DNA from: Lysinibacillus pakistanensis
Lineage (GTDB): Bacteria > Bacillota > Bacilli > Bacillales_A > Planococcaceae
Direction of reading: 5' to 3'
Length of the DNA stretch: 64,000 nt
Assembly: GCA_001312325.1 (NCBI GenBank)
Contig: BBDJ01000012.1
Coordinates: 67,301 to 131,300 of the forward strand
Positions 47,156-55,826 of this stretch are shown in pieces. Made by a program: the position numbers and the translations under genes. Each line of letters starts with the position of its first letter. Position 1 is the first letter of the stretch. The notes under the pieces were generated by a model that saw nothing but the letters and a program-made list of their open reading frames with translations, did not search any database and was not told the origin of the DNA.

Positions 47156-47847
47156 ATTACTAAAACTTGAATGGAAAAAGAATCGTATGTCCGGTTATAT
47201 AAAGGGCTTATTGATTTGTATTATCAGCATTTTTGTAGCTGTTGCTCTGATGGCTATAGGGGGAGAAGGAGAATGGGCGTTTTTAAACTATACGGAAATT
47301 ATGTCCTTAACAAATATTCTAATTCGTATTGTATTTATTATTTTTTTCAAGTGTAATCCTATCCCGCTTGGTGATAGATGAATATAAAAATAAAACTGTT
47401 CAGTTATTGTTTACGTACCCATTGAAAAGAAAAAAAATTATACTTGTCAAGCTGTCTCTCGTTTTTGGTTTCTGCTTTGTCAGTATTGTTAGTGCTACCT
47501 TCATGATTAATTTACTGATTTACTTTTTGAATCCGATGATGAGTTTATTTCAGCAACCAGCAGATATACAAGATATGATCGTAACAATACCTTCTACTTT
47601 TATGAGTGCCTTTATGACTGCTGGCGTAAGCTTAATACCTTTGTACTTTGGTATGCGGAAAAAATCTACTGCTTCTACCATTACATCGGCTGTAATTATT
47701 GGATTTATCATTAATGCATCTGTTTCTGATGGAACGACAACATCTAGTCTATATCAAATTATGGCTGTACCAATTCTATTGTGCGGATTAGGATTTTTAA
47801 TTGGCTATCTATCTTATCGAAAGGTCGATAAAGTGGATTTAACTTAA
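47148..47847 (+). CDS. ABC-2 permease (module 2), one frameshift
   Basis: About 233 residues, six spans; ATG 47148 after TGGAGGTC. L-K-L-E-W-K-K-N-R-M-S-G-Y and, after one T less at 47340-47346, F-S-S-V-I-L-S-R-L-V-I-D-E-Y-K-N-K-T show the permease start and cytosolic loop. It resembles BcrB-like permeases that homodimerise with BcrA. No second permease is present, unlike module 1. Confidence 0.83.
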
Positions 47848-47910
47848 AATCTATCATTAGTAAAGAGGGGATAAAGTTAAAAAGGAATTATTTACTAAAT
47901 ACTAAAATAG

Positions 47911-48043
47911 GTTCATCACCAAAAGATGTGGTTGACATTTTTAATTGTAATAGTAATTGACTGGAGCGTGAGTGAAGCGGTTCGGACGCCCCCTGGAAAG
48001 CACACTGGCGAAGCGGAAGTCAACCACAAGTTATGGTGAAGAG
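47911..48043. repeat. nested inverted repeat / REP-like element
   Basis: Outer exact arms TGTGGTTGAC (47928-47937) and GTCAACCACA (48019-48028), extending imperfectly to TTCAtCACC/GGTGAA. A GC-rich core of TTGACTGGAGCG...GCGGAAGTCAA sits at 47957-48023. The distal half matches, inverted, the last 45 bases of the window. Confidence 0.7.
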
Positions 48044-48076
48044 CCATAAAATAACCAATTGAGGAGATAAAACGTA

Positions 48077-49249
48077 ATGAAAACAAATCGTGTTGCCTTC
48101 ATTGATACAATGCGTGGATTTAGTTTATTTGGTATCTTAATGGCAAATTTATTGATTTTCCAGTTTGGTTTTTTTGGTAAAGATGAACTAAAGGATCTAT
48201 CCTCCCTTGATTACGGAGCTTTCTATTTTATAAAAGTCTTTATTGAAGGATCCTTTTTGCCGATCTTCACTATTTTATTCGGGTTTTCTTTTATTAAACT
48301 TATAGAGTCTATTCTTAAAAAAAAGGATAAGAGTCGATGGTCCATTTTTCGTCGTGCGACTGGGTTAATGACCTTAGGTTTACTACATTCAATTTTTTTT
48401 ATGGGGAGGCGATATTTTATTTTCCTACGGCCTTATGACATTCTTTTTAATCCCATTTGTTAATCGTAAACCGAAAACTTTATTTATCTGGCTGGCATTT
48501 TCTTATTATTAATTAACGCCTTATCATTTGGCTCCATAGAAGGAACAAAAAAAGAGCAGAGAGAAATGGCAACCTATATAGAGAAAGCCGACAACGTATA
48601 CGCTAATGGAAGCTACTTAGACCTTTATGATTTCCGCGCAAACGTTACACCTCCTGGCACAGATGATACAGGGTTAGCCTTTTTCTTATCAACTATCCTT
48701 AAACCAATATTCGGCACTACATTGATCCTTTTTGGCATGGGCCTCGCTAAAAAGCAAGCTTTTGTGAATATGGAGGACGAAAAGAAATGGTATAAGATTG
48801 GTACTCTGCTTGTTCCAATAGGTCTAGCTTTGAAGAGTTTGAGTTTTAGTTTTGTAGAAAGCAATTTTTCTAGCATGTTGTTAACGGGTGGATCTTTGTT
48901 ATTAGCAGTTGGCTATGTCTTTCTTGCAGCTTTATTTTATAAAACTCGCCCTGTACAACGTCTCGCTCCTGCTTTCGAAAGTGTCGGTAAACTATCTTTA
49001 ACTAATTATCTAATGCAAACGATTATTTGTACAACAGTATTTTTTGGTTATGGTCTAGGCTTATACGGTAAGCTCGGCGTGTTTGGTGGTATTTTGTTTG
49101 GTATCGTCGTATATATCATGCAATGTGTTTTCAGCCTTTTCTATTTAAAGAGATTTAAACGGGGACCATTCGAAACTGTATTACGTGTTTGGACAAATTG
49201 GTCTTTAAACGGACAAATTAAACAGAAAGGAAATATATTACATGAATAG
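48077..49249 (+). CDS. DUF418 family membrane protein, two frameshifts
   Basis: About 390 residues, eight or nine spans. N-terminal R-V-A-F-I-D-T-M-R-G-F-S-L-F-G-I is the DUF418 opening. One T less at 48392-48399 gives L-W-G-G-D-I-L-F-S-Y-G and F-V-N-R, and one base more near 48491 gives F-I-L-A-G-I-F-L-L-L-I-N-A. The C-terminal DUF418 core is intact: P-A-F-E-S-V-G-K-L-S-L-T-N-Y-L-M-Q-T-I-I and F-K-R-G-P-F-E-T-V-L-R. Related to acyltransferase/heparan acetylase-like membrane proteins; function unknown. A short frame from 49242 (M-N-S-N-S-K-E-D) after it is not convincing as a gene. Confidence 0.83.
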
Positions 49250-49357
49250 TAACTCTAAAGAAGATTTACAGATACATGGTGGTTTTTTAGGCATCTAACT
49301 ACTGAGTTTTAACACTATTTGCTTTTTAAAAGATGACACCTGCGTGATTTTTAAATC

Positions 49358-49396
49358 AGAGCTTTCTGCAATTCAAAAGGGCAGAAAGCTCTTGTC
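49358..49396. terminator. bidirectional terminator
   Basis: Perfect 12-base arms AGAGCTTTCTGC (49358-49369) and GCAGAAAGCTCT (49381-49392) between convergent DUF418 and SIMPL genes. Confidence 0.82.
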
Positions 49397-50047
49397 TTAA
49401 TATTGAAATTTCACTCTAACAGTCGCATTAATAGCCATTTGCCCCTGTTCAATAGGTGTAGCAATTGTTGAATCGGCCATCGACATGGATTTATAGAGGA
49501 CGGGGCTATTTTCATGTTCCTCAACAATTTCAATTGGCTGGGGCTGTAAAGGCAAATACATCGCATCTGCAATTGTTTTAGCTTTCATTTGGGCATTATG
49601 GAGAGCTAAAGTAAGTGCTTGCTGGTAATAGGCATCGACATCTGCAATGTTAAATTGAATGGAGGAAATCCGATTTGCACCATTTTGCACAGCTGTGTCA
49701 ATAACGGAACCAACCTGATTCGTGTCCATCACCTTTACTGTAATGGCATTGGTCACTTCATAGCCATTAAAAATTTGTTTACCATTCTCAAAATCATAAA
49801 GAGGTAAAATCGTGTAGTCTGTTGTTTGAATATGTTCTCTTGGGATTTTAAGTGCTAACAGAGATTGCATGACACGATTCATTATTATCGCATTTTCCTT
49901 TTGTGCATCCTGAGCATGTTTCCCTTGTGTATTTACTTCAACTTGCAGCTGTACAAAGCCTGGCTTTGCCATTACTTTTCCATGACCATTCACAATGATA
50001 ACACGTTGTGCATAAGGAACTTGCTGACCACCAGTTGAATAATACAT
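49397..50047 (-). CDS. SIMPL domain (DUF541) protein
   Basis: Uninterrupted 216 residues from ATG 50047 (after AAGGGTGG). V-N-G-H-G-K-V-M-A-K-P-G near the N-terminus, then the repeated beta-strand pattern with Y-E-V-T-N-A-I-T-V-K-V and the helical A-L-H-N-A-Q-M-K-A-K-T-I-A-D-A are the SIMPL signature. The family resembles BP26/Omp28 and YlxF-like proteins, some periplasmic. No signal peptide is present here, so a cytoplasmic or surface-associated place is likely. Function unknown. Confidence 0.88.
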   Translation of the reverse strand: MYYSTGGQQVPYAQRVIIVNGHGKVMAKPGFVQLQVEVNTQGKHAQDAQKENAIIMNRVMQSLLALKIPREHIQTTDYTILPLYDFENGKQIFNGYEVTNAITVKVMDTNQVGSVIDTAVQNGANRISSIQFNIADVDAYYQQALTLALHNAQMKAKTIADAMYLPLQPQPIEIVEEHENSPVLYKSMSMADSTIATPIEQGQMAINATVRVKFQY

Positions 50048-50081
50048 GAAAACCACCCTTCTAAATGCTCAATGCTACCTG

Positions 50082-50706
50082 CTATCCTTTATCTTTCAGA
50101 TTTTTTAATAATTGATCATGTAATTTGGTAAATAGCAGCAATGTTAAAAGTGTTCCAATAAGGGCTAAAAACATGTCCCATTGTGCATCCCAGCGATCGC
50201 CTTGCATTCCGACAAAATCCTTCGATGCTTTACTACCTTTGGAGATTTTTGTACTTAACCATTCAATGATTTCAAAGATAGCTGCAATAGCAAGCATTAT
50301 ACTAATTGTAATGCCTGATAACCAAGCCCCTTTTGTTAATGGCGTCTTCCGTATTAATATTTCCCTTATAACAATCGCCATTAAACCTTTAAAGAAATGT
50401 CCAAAGCGATCATAGTTATTTCGCTGTAAATGGAATTCTTCTTTAATCCAATTAAAAAGAGGGACCTCTGAATAGGTATAGTGTCCACCAATAAACGTTA
50501 AGATGGATAAAAAAAGCGATAATACAATATGAAAAAGTTGTGAAACGGAATTTATTATAGATGACAGTAACAAAGATAATTGCTACAACGGCAGGACTTA
50601 CCTCAGCTAGCCAATCCAAATAGGAAGCTGGTTTTATTACAGACCAGAGAAAAATAATGATGACGATTAATAATAAAATGACATGTATTTTCTTATCTTT
50701 ACCCAT
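50082..50706 (-). CDS. DUF2238 (YjdF-like) membrane protein, one frameshift
   Basis: About 208 residues, six spans; ATG 50706 after AAAGGAGTG. One T less near 50516-50521 joins C-I-I-A-F-L-S-I-L-T-F-I-G-G-H-Y-T-Y-S-E-V-P-L-F-N. Then N-N-Y-D-R-F-G-H-F, I-R-E-I-L-I-R and the C-terminal E-I-I-E-W...G-D-R-W-D-A-Q-W-D-M complete the DUF2238 pattern. Family of inner-membrane proteins without assigned role. Confidence 0.85.
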
Positions 50707-50773
50707 CACGCACACTCCTTTGCCTAAAGTATAGGGAAGGCGCGGCTATGTTATACAAAAATATGACATCAGC

Positions 50774-50811
50774 TAAAAAAAGCGTCTAGTTGAGTGGTGC
50801 ACTGACGCTTT
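50774..50811 (-). terminator. terminator for the DUF1805 gene
   Basis: Arms AAAGCGTC (50778-50785) and GACGCTTT (50804-50811), with seven T residues on the minus strand (50780-50774). Confidence 0.75.
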
Positions 50812-50837
50812 GTTTATCTTGATTTAGCAAATCTTTA

Positions 50838-50936
50838 ATGCGAAAGTGCAGAGACAGCTACGGATTTTGAAGAGGAGCTTTTCGAGCAAGCTCAAAAAAA
50901 TCCGGACCCATTTACGCTGGGGTATAATTGAAGGCT
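50838..50936. repeat. dispersed repeat, tail family
   Basis: AATGCGAAAGTGCAGAGACAGC, GATTTTGAAGAGGAGC, CTTTTCGAGCAAGCTC (a hairpin) and TCCGGACCCATTTACGCTGG, then GGTATAATTGA. It is related to the tails at 41380-41440 and 58404-58457 and sits between the DUF1805 stop and its terminator. Confidence 0.65.
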
Positions 50937-51238
50937 TTAGATCATTTTTAATAAAGCCTCTACTCCAGACATTCCTTCAGTAATGCCAACTGTTGTGCCT
51001 CATAGGTTACTGATTCTAGAGGAGCTGTCAATAGTTCATCAATTGTTTTTACACCAACAGCTCGCCCAGCGATAATTTTCCGATCAGCTAGGCGGTCATT
51101 TAACAAACCGACATCTAATGCCCCGCACATTATATAGCCCGTATTATTTGAAACCGTCAGTAGTGTTGTTTTGGGTAATTGAACAGCCACCGCAGTGAAG
51201 AAATGTCCCTTAATCATAATAGGCTCTATTGTCACCAT
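50937..51238 (-). CDS. DUF1805 (YunC-like) protein, one frameshift
   Basis: About 101 residues; ATG 51238, with GGAGTG upstream. V-T-I-E-P-I-M-I-K-G-H-F-F-T-A-V-A-V, then G-Y-I-M-C-G-A-L-D-V-G-L-L-N and R-K-I-I-A-G-R-A-V-G-V-K-T match B. subtilis YunC. One G more near 50974 restores L-L-K-G-M-S-G-V-E-A-L-L-K-M before TAA 50939-50937. Function unknown; YunC lies beside purine-degradation genes in B. subtilis, but no such genes are here. Confidence 0.83.
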
Positions 51239-51547
51239 CAAAATCACTCCTTTTCTCTATATACATATGGCAGGAGCTAAAAAGGTGTTCGACATTTTTT
51301 TATTAAAAAATACAATTAGATTATTCATCATTGCTTTGAAAAGACGAGCTTTTAGTGTGATCACTTGTTTTTTGTTAGATAAATATCTTGCTCAACTATT
51401 AATTCCTGTGACAATTCTGATATATCAAAAGGGGATTTCTGTAATATTTAAAGGGGAAAACCGCCAATCCTTCTCAAGTATAATTCATTGTAATTCGTAA
51501 ATAGTAAGTTGACGGAGTAATGTGAATGTGACTTGGGAGGTGATGCT
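51239..51547. other. intergenic region, no supported gene
   Basis: An AT-rich 309-base gap between divergent genes. A plus-strand open frame here has no ribosome site and no family pattern. No dyad or RNA motif was recognised. A promoter for the deacetylase is expected but not clear. Confidence 0.4.
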
Positions 51548-52288
51548 ATGACACGTAAATATGTAATGATTCTAAGCATTTGTTTTTTTATCATATCGGT
51601 TTGTTCTACAGGGCTGATAACGTATGCGGATAAAGGCCGCCCCTATTATGAAGAGACAGGAGAAGTTGTGTGGGATATCAATACAGAAGACAAAATAATT
51701 GCCCTCACCTTTGACGATGGACCACATCCTAAGTATACGGCAGCTATTTTAGATTTATTGGCAAAGTATGATGCAAAGGCTACCTTTTTTTATTATTGGA
51801 AAAAAATGCAGAAAAATATCCAGAGGTTGTTTTACGATCTTATTCTGAAGGACATGAGTTAGCCAATCATACGTATTCACATCCGTTCAAAGTTTCCATT
51901 ACTGATTTGCAGAAGGAGCTGCGGCAGACAAAGGAAATAATTTATAGCATAACTGGATTTTCCCCGGTTTTATTCCGTCCTGTAGGTGGTAACTATAATG
52001 ATTCAATGATTAATGCCGCTGTTAAGGATGGATACAAAGTAGTTATGTGGTCTTGGCATCAGGATACTCAGGATTGGAAGGAGCCGGGTGTAAAGAAAAT
52101 TACACAAAAGGTTCTGAAGGGATCAAAGCCTGGAGATGTTATTTTATTCCATGATGGAGGCGGCGATCGCAGTCAAACCATTAAAGCGCTGGAGGAAATA
52201 TTGCCAGAGTTAAAAAAAGCAGGGCTATACATTTGTCACGATATCCGAGCTGATAGAAAGCAAACAGCAGAAAGAGCAAGTGCAATAA
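51548..52288 (+). CDS. polysaccharide deacetylase (NodB/PdaA-PdaB-like), three frameshifts
   Basis: ATG 51548 after GGAGGTGATG. Signal peptide or anchor S-I-C-F-F-I-I-S-V-C-S-T-G. NodB motifs: T-F-D-D-G-P (metal and catalytic Asp), H-T-Y-S-H (His pair), F-R-P-V-G-G, W-S-W-H and L-F-H-D-G-G. Two nearby shifts, a T-run at 51785-51792 and an A-run at 51800-51806, restore A-T-F-F-I-I-G-K-N-A-E-K-Y-P. One G less near 52224 restores A-G-Y-T-F-V-T-I-S-E-L and TAA 52286-52288. About 246 residues. Such enzymes deacetylate peptidoglycan or chitin-like polymers, several during sporulation. Confidence 0.88.
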
Positions 52289-52292
52289 TAGG

Positions 52293-52333
52293 AATAAGCC
52301 ATCTCAACAGTTGTTTGATATGGCTTATTTTCC
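52293..52333 (+). terminator. terminator after deacetylase
   Basis: Arms AATAAGCCAT (52293-52302) and ATGGCTTATT (52320-52329), followed by TTCCTC. Confidence 0.75.
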
Positions 52334-52355
52334 TCAATTTACTAAAGCGAATTAA

Positions 52356-52613
52356 TTACCAAAATAGAAGTGGTGCAAGTGCAATCCCAACAATTGTTCC
52401 AAGTGCGATACCAACACCGAAGCCTGCTCCTCTAAAACCCCAACCCCAGAAACCCAAACCATAACCACCAAATCGTCTATCAGGAAGAATCCATACCTGT
52501 CTTCTATCCACTCTAGTTATTTCTCCATAATGTACTTTTCCGCATGATTCAGTAATTTTTACACGTTTACCTTGATATTGACAGCAAAGATTATAAGTAT
52601 CAGCTGGATTCAC
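52356..52613 (-). CDS. small protein with Sm-like N-terminus and Gly-rich hydrophobic tail
   Basis: 85 residues from GTG 52613, after AAAGGAGGG. Residues 1-45 (G-K-R-V-K-I-T-E-S-C-G-K-V-H-Y-G-E-I-T) form a short beta-strand pattern like a small LSm/SH3 barrel in Bacillus surface proteins. Residues 48-85 are Gly/Phe/Trp-rich and end in a membrane-like A-L-G-T-I-V-G-I-A-L-A-P-L-L. I recognise the type as unknown small Bacillus protein, perhaps coat-associated, but no name. Confidence 0.6.
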   Translation of the reverse strand: MNPADTYNLCCQYQGKRVKITESCGKVHYGEITRVDRRQVWILPDRRFGGYGLGFWGWGFRGAGFGVGIALGTIVGIALAPLLFW

Positions 52614-52720
52614 AATTATCCCTCCTTTCCGCTTCCTTACAAACTAATATATGCTGTCTCCTCTACCCACCATTAGCCGATTGTCTATTGAACACATAAG
52701 CTATAGTTGGAGGTGTGAGG

Positions 52721-53515
52721 ATGTCAGTTATACCAACAAATGAGTGGTTACATGAAATTATGGAGATTCAAAAGCTTGTGCCTAAGAGAAACATCTATGA
52801 ATTACAGCGCTCTATCATTTGTAATCGTCTAATAGAGGTCTTTAATAGTGGAAATCCGGAAGAAATACAGTTTGAATTGCAGCAGCAGGGGCTATATTTG
52901 CCACATGAAAACTTAGCTATTCAAATGTTAGAAAAACAGAATGTTTGGCTAATTGTGCAAGAAGAATTTAATTACTTAAAAGAAAAATGGAACGGTCCTA
53001 ATGTACCAATCTATATACTCCCTATAACACAGGAACAAACAATGACTAATAAAAATGGTACTGCCTATCCTAATGCCCTATTTTTATTTGTTGGGGAACT
53101 TAAAGAACAGGAACTTCGAGCATTATTTGCACATGAATACAACCATGTTTGTCGCCTGCATTGTATAAATAAATCTTTAAACGAAGTGACCTTGTTAGAT
53201 TCTTTAATTTTAGAGGGCTTGGCAGAATGTGCAGTAGAAGAAATTTATGGAGATGAGTGGTTAACACCGTGGTTGGGGAATTATTCGATTGAAAAGATGC
53301 TGGAAATATGGAAAAAGTATTTTTTATCTCAGATGAATAGTCAGGGATTGGCGCATCATGCGGAATTTTTATATGGTGGAAAGCTACCTCAGTGGATTGG
53401 ATATTGCATTGGCTATGAAATTGTAAGGACGTATATAAAAAATCATTCACCAAACAAACTTCTTTTAAAAGATTCGAAGGAGATACTTACGGGCTCTGAT
53501 TTTCCGTTACAATAG
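52721..53515 (+). CDS. DUF2268 (YjaZ-like) putative zinc-dependent protease
   Basis: Uninterrupted 264 residues; ATG 52721 after GGAGGTG. The zinc motif H-E-Y-N-H near residue 140, followed by L-I-L-E-G-L-A-E downstream (third ligand Glu), and the C-terminal I-G-Y-C-I-G-Y-E-I-V make the DUF2268 fold. B. subtilis YjaZ is a close relative in length. Cytoplasmic, substrate unknown. The next gene begins 19 bases downstream, so the two may be cotranscribed. Confidence 0.87.
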   Translation: MSVIPTNEWLHEIMEIQKLVPKRNIYELQRSIICNRLIEVFNSGNPEEIQFELQQQGLYLPHENLAIQMLEKQNVWLIVQEEFNYLKEKWNGPNVPIYILPITQEQTMTNKNGTAYPNALFLFVGELKEQELRALFAHEYNHVCRLHCINKSLNEVTLLDSLILEGLAECAVEEIYGDEWLTPWLGNYSIEKMLEIWKKYFLSQMNSQGLAHHAEFLYGGKLPQWIGYCIGYEIVRTYIKNHSPNKLLLKDSKEILTGSDFPLQ

Positions 53516-53533
53516 AGGGAAGGAGTGATTGGC

Positions 53534-54054
53534 GTGTCAGATCAACTAAAAAAATGTATTACCGCCCGTTATTGACTTGTCAACAAAAGTGCTAATCGTG
53601 GGCTCAATGCCTGGAAAACAATCATTAGAGAAGCAGCAATATTATGGTAACCCACGCAATCACTTTTGGGCGATTATTGGGGAAATATTAGAGACAGCAA
53701 TTCCAGATAACTATGAACAAAGGTTGCAGTTGTTAAAGAGTAACCATATTGGTCTTTGGGATACAATAGCATCTTGTGAGCGTAAGGGGAGCTTAGATGC
53801 GGCTATTCGTAATGAAAAGCCGAATGATTTTCAAATGCTTTTTGAGCACTATCCTAACATTGAGTTAATACTTTTTAATGGAGCAAAGGCTTTTGATGTT
53901 TTTAAAAGGCATATTGGTTTTGAAGTTTTAGCTAAGCGTGCCTATCAAAAAAATGCCCTCAACTAGCCCTATACCTGGTAAAAATATTAAATCTTTAGAG
54001 GAAAAGCTCAAGGATTGGCAAGTGATGTGCCCCTATTTACCTAACATAAAATAA
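53534..54054 (+). CDS. DNA-deoxyinosine glycosylase (uracil-DNA glycosylase superfamily), two frameshifts
   Basis: GTG 53534 after GAAGGAGTG reads V-S-D-Q-L-K; one A less at 53548-53554 continues N-V-L-P-P-V-I-D-L-S-T-K-V-L-I-V-G-S-M-P-G. Then Y-Y-G-N-P-R-N-H-F-W and L-I-L-F-N-G-A-K-A identify the UDG-superfamily fold. One A less at 53948-53953 restores Q-K-M-P-S-T-S-P before TAA 54052-54054. About 173 residues. G-S-M-P-G with N-H-F-W is the family 6 (hypoxanthine-DNA glycosylase) pattern. Repairs deaminated adenine in DNA. Confidence 0.87.
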
Positions 54055-54080
54055 CCTCCATTGTTGGAGGTTATTTTTAC
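54049..54080. terminator. bidirectional terminator
   Basis: Arms AAAATAACCTCC and GGAGGTTATTTT with a 6-base loop, shared by convergent glycosylase and GH114-like genes. Confidence 0.88.
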
Positions 54081-54940
54081 TGCCATGTATTGTAGTAAGA
54101 CCCCGCTGGACTAAAGAAGAATTTAAAATCATATTTTTCAGCCAATGCACGACTTTTCACTTCATTATTAAATCCAATTGTCATAACCTGTGTACCAAAC
54201 TTTTCACGAATGTGAACTAATTGCTTCATCATATCCAATGACCATTCATCTTTCTCAACTACCCCATATGTAAAGTCTTCCCACATAATAAAATCGACAT
54301 AGGGAGCCGTATAATCAGCTAGCGTTTGAAAGCCCCAATTTTGTGCAACGGATAGCCCATTATATTGTTGCTTTATCTCTTTAATAAAGGACAGCATTGC
54401 TTCATTTTGTGGATGTTGTTCTTTTTCAGGTAAGAAAGAATTAATATTGCCAACTGTATCTAAAAAAAACCCCATCTAACCCTTTTTGTACAATCTGTGT
54501 TTTAATTTCTTCTAGTAAAAGCTCTTGATAATGTGCAGAGGTCATATCCACTAAATAGGAATCCCATTCTGAGAAATACATTTTTTTCTCCATGGTCATC
54601 CCTATAAAAATCCTCTTCCAATAATTGATTATATAGCTCTGAGTTCCACTTGTCTGCCTCCATAGCATTTATATAACCATACACTAATGTCCCATTGCTT
54701 TGAGCCTGATCAATATAATGCTGTTGCATTTCAATAGGCTCCACTATGACTAGGTCAACTTTAGCCATTTCTTTCCCGATTGTTTCATTACCTTTATCTA
54801 AATAATATTTGTAATCCTTCACTGCCGCTAGTTTTTCTGAAATACTGATAGATTCAGCTTTATTATTTGCCGAGAAAAAAATAGATGCAAATGCCCAAGG
54901 ATAATAGAATTATTGTAATAATAAAAGCAGCTTTTCGCAT
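54077..54940 (-). CDS. GH114-like putative endo-alpha-1,4-polygalactosaminidase, three frameshifts
   Basis: About 286 residues. ATG 54940 after GGAGAGGG; signal peptide I-I-T-I-I-L-L-S-L-G-I-C-I then a spacer. TIM-barrel pattern: Y-Y-L-D-K-G-N-E near the start, V-D-L-V-I-V-E-P-I-E, Y-G-Y-I-N-A-M-E-A-D, G-L-D-G-V-F-L-D-T-V-G-N (catalytic Asp region), V-A-Q-N-W-G-F and I-M-W-E-D-F-T-Y-G. Breaks at T-runs or A-runs near 54866-54872, 54583-54589 and 54467-54473. The family (also called TM1410-like) may cleave Pel-type or other amino-sugar polymers. Secreted. Confidence 0.8.
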
Positions 54941-55083
54941 AAGTTCCCCTCTCCTTGAAATAACTACCTTTTATTTATACAGATTCGTTAGTTGATTAGG
55001 TATAAATGTATCCCTTAGGCAATAGTTCAACAGTTATTTGCCCTTTTTCATATACTGACTTAAGTAAAAGGGGGGAGTTTGTA

Positions 55084-55422
55084 TTGTATTATAATCCATA
55101 TGGGGAGAACTTCCAACGCCCAGGTTGGAACGAACCTAATTTTGAGTCGTCGTTTGGACCACCACCAGCAGGTCAAATGCCGATGAGCGCACCACCAGGC
55201 TTTTCACCACCTATTCCAGCCTGGCAAGTAGGCTCAAGTGGTATCCGCTCCTGCTTATTTAGAAATACGTTTATTTGGATGAATAACGGGAGAAGCTTTT
55301 GGTTTTTCCCAACTGCAATAGGGCGGGAGTTTGTAGCAGGTTTTAGATGGAGCAATCGATATGGCTGGCGCTTCCGTACCATTACTAGAAATAGCATACG
55401 TTCCTTTGAATGCTTTAGGTAG
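55084..55422 (+). CDS. small protein with Pro-rich head and Arg/Trp-rich tail
   Basis: 112 residues from TTG 55084, after AAGGGGGGAG; the upstream ATG at 55006 has no ribosome site. The first 55 residues are Pro/Gly/Asn-rich (Y-Y-N-P-Y-G-E-N-F-Q-R-P-G-W and P-P-P-A-G-Q-M-P-M). The rest reads C-L-F-R-N-T-F-I-W-M-N-N-G-R-S-F-W-F-F-P, F-R-W-S-N-R-Y-G-W-R and S-F-E-C-F. This tail resembles small Bacillus proteins sometimes labelled transporter, probably wrongly. Function unknown, possibly coat surface. Confidence 0.6.
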   Translation: MYYNPYGENFQRPGWNEPNFESSFGPPPAGQMPMSAPPGFSPPIPAWQVGSSGIRSCLFRNTFIWMNNGRSFWFFPTAIGREFVAGFRWSNRYGWRFRTITRNSIRSFECFR

Positions 55423-55712
55423 TATCAATTTCGCCTTGGCTAATGGAAGCTTTTGCTACGTGAATGAAGATAAATAGTTGGCTTTTAGAAAAATGATGTT
55501 ACAATGATTGTAACGAAAAATGAAGGGACGATGGGTGGCTAATGAATAACTAATCTTAATTTTTGTACATGAAAAAGGTTTTTCAATGACTCAAAAATAG
55601 GATTAGTCTGCCCATTTTCCATAACTATAGTTGTTTCGCTATTAATTTGTTAATGCATAGCTGAGCTTGTTTTTCCTATGTTAAAAAAATAGGGAACCGA
55701 GCATTTTTAGTA
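55423..55712. other. intergenic region with repeat fragment
   Basis: 55425-55465 contains, inverted, the word GCCAAGGCGAAATT shared with 1875-1890. The remainder has no gene or clear RNA; it may hold the promoter of the VmlR leader. Confidence 0.4.
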
Positions 55713-55805
55713 ATGGATTACAAAGATAGCATTCAATTATTTGTGCATGATATTGTTGCGACTAATCCTTCCAAAATAATTGGAGGGATTTTTTTGTCCC
55801 TCTAA
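55713..55805 (+). promoter_or_regulatory. leader peptide (30 codons) and attenuator of the ABC-F gene
   Basis: ATG 55713 opens 30 codons (M-D-Y-K-D-S-I-Q-L-F...) ending at TAA 55803-55805. It spans a terminator (55765-55795) and stops inside the 5' arm TCCCTCT (55797-55803) of a second hairpin. That hairpin's 3' arm AGAGGGA (55811-55817) is the ribosome site of the ABC-F gene. The leader ribosome site is weak, so its translation is inferred. Confidence 0.5.
55765..55797 (+). terminator. terminator inside the ABC-F leader (attenuator)
   Basis: Arms ATCCTTCCA (55765-55773) and TGGAGGGAT (55781-55789), one G-T pair, then seven T residues. It lies 30 bases upstream of the ABC-F start, where it would block expression unless relieved. 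Confidence 0.75.
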
Positions 55806-55826
55806 GATAGAGAGGGATGGATACGT

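Noticed and set aside
51195..51500. Open frame on the plus strand before the deacetylase
   Set aside because: No ribosome site, antisense overlap with the DUF1805 gene and no recognisable domain.
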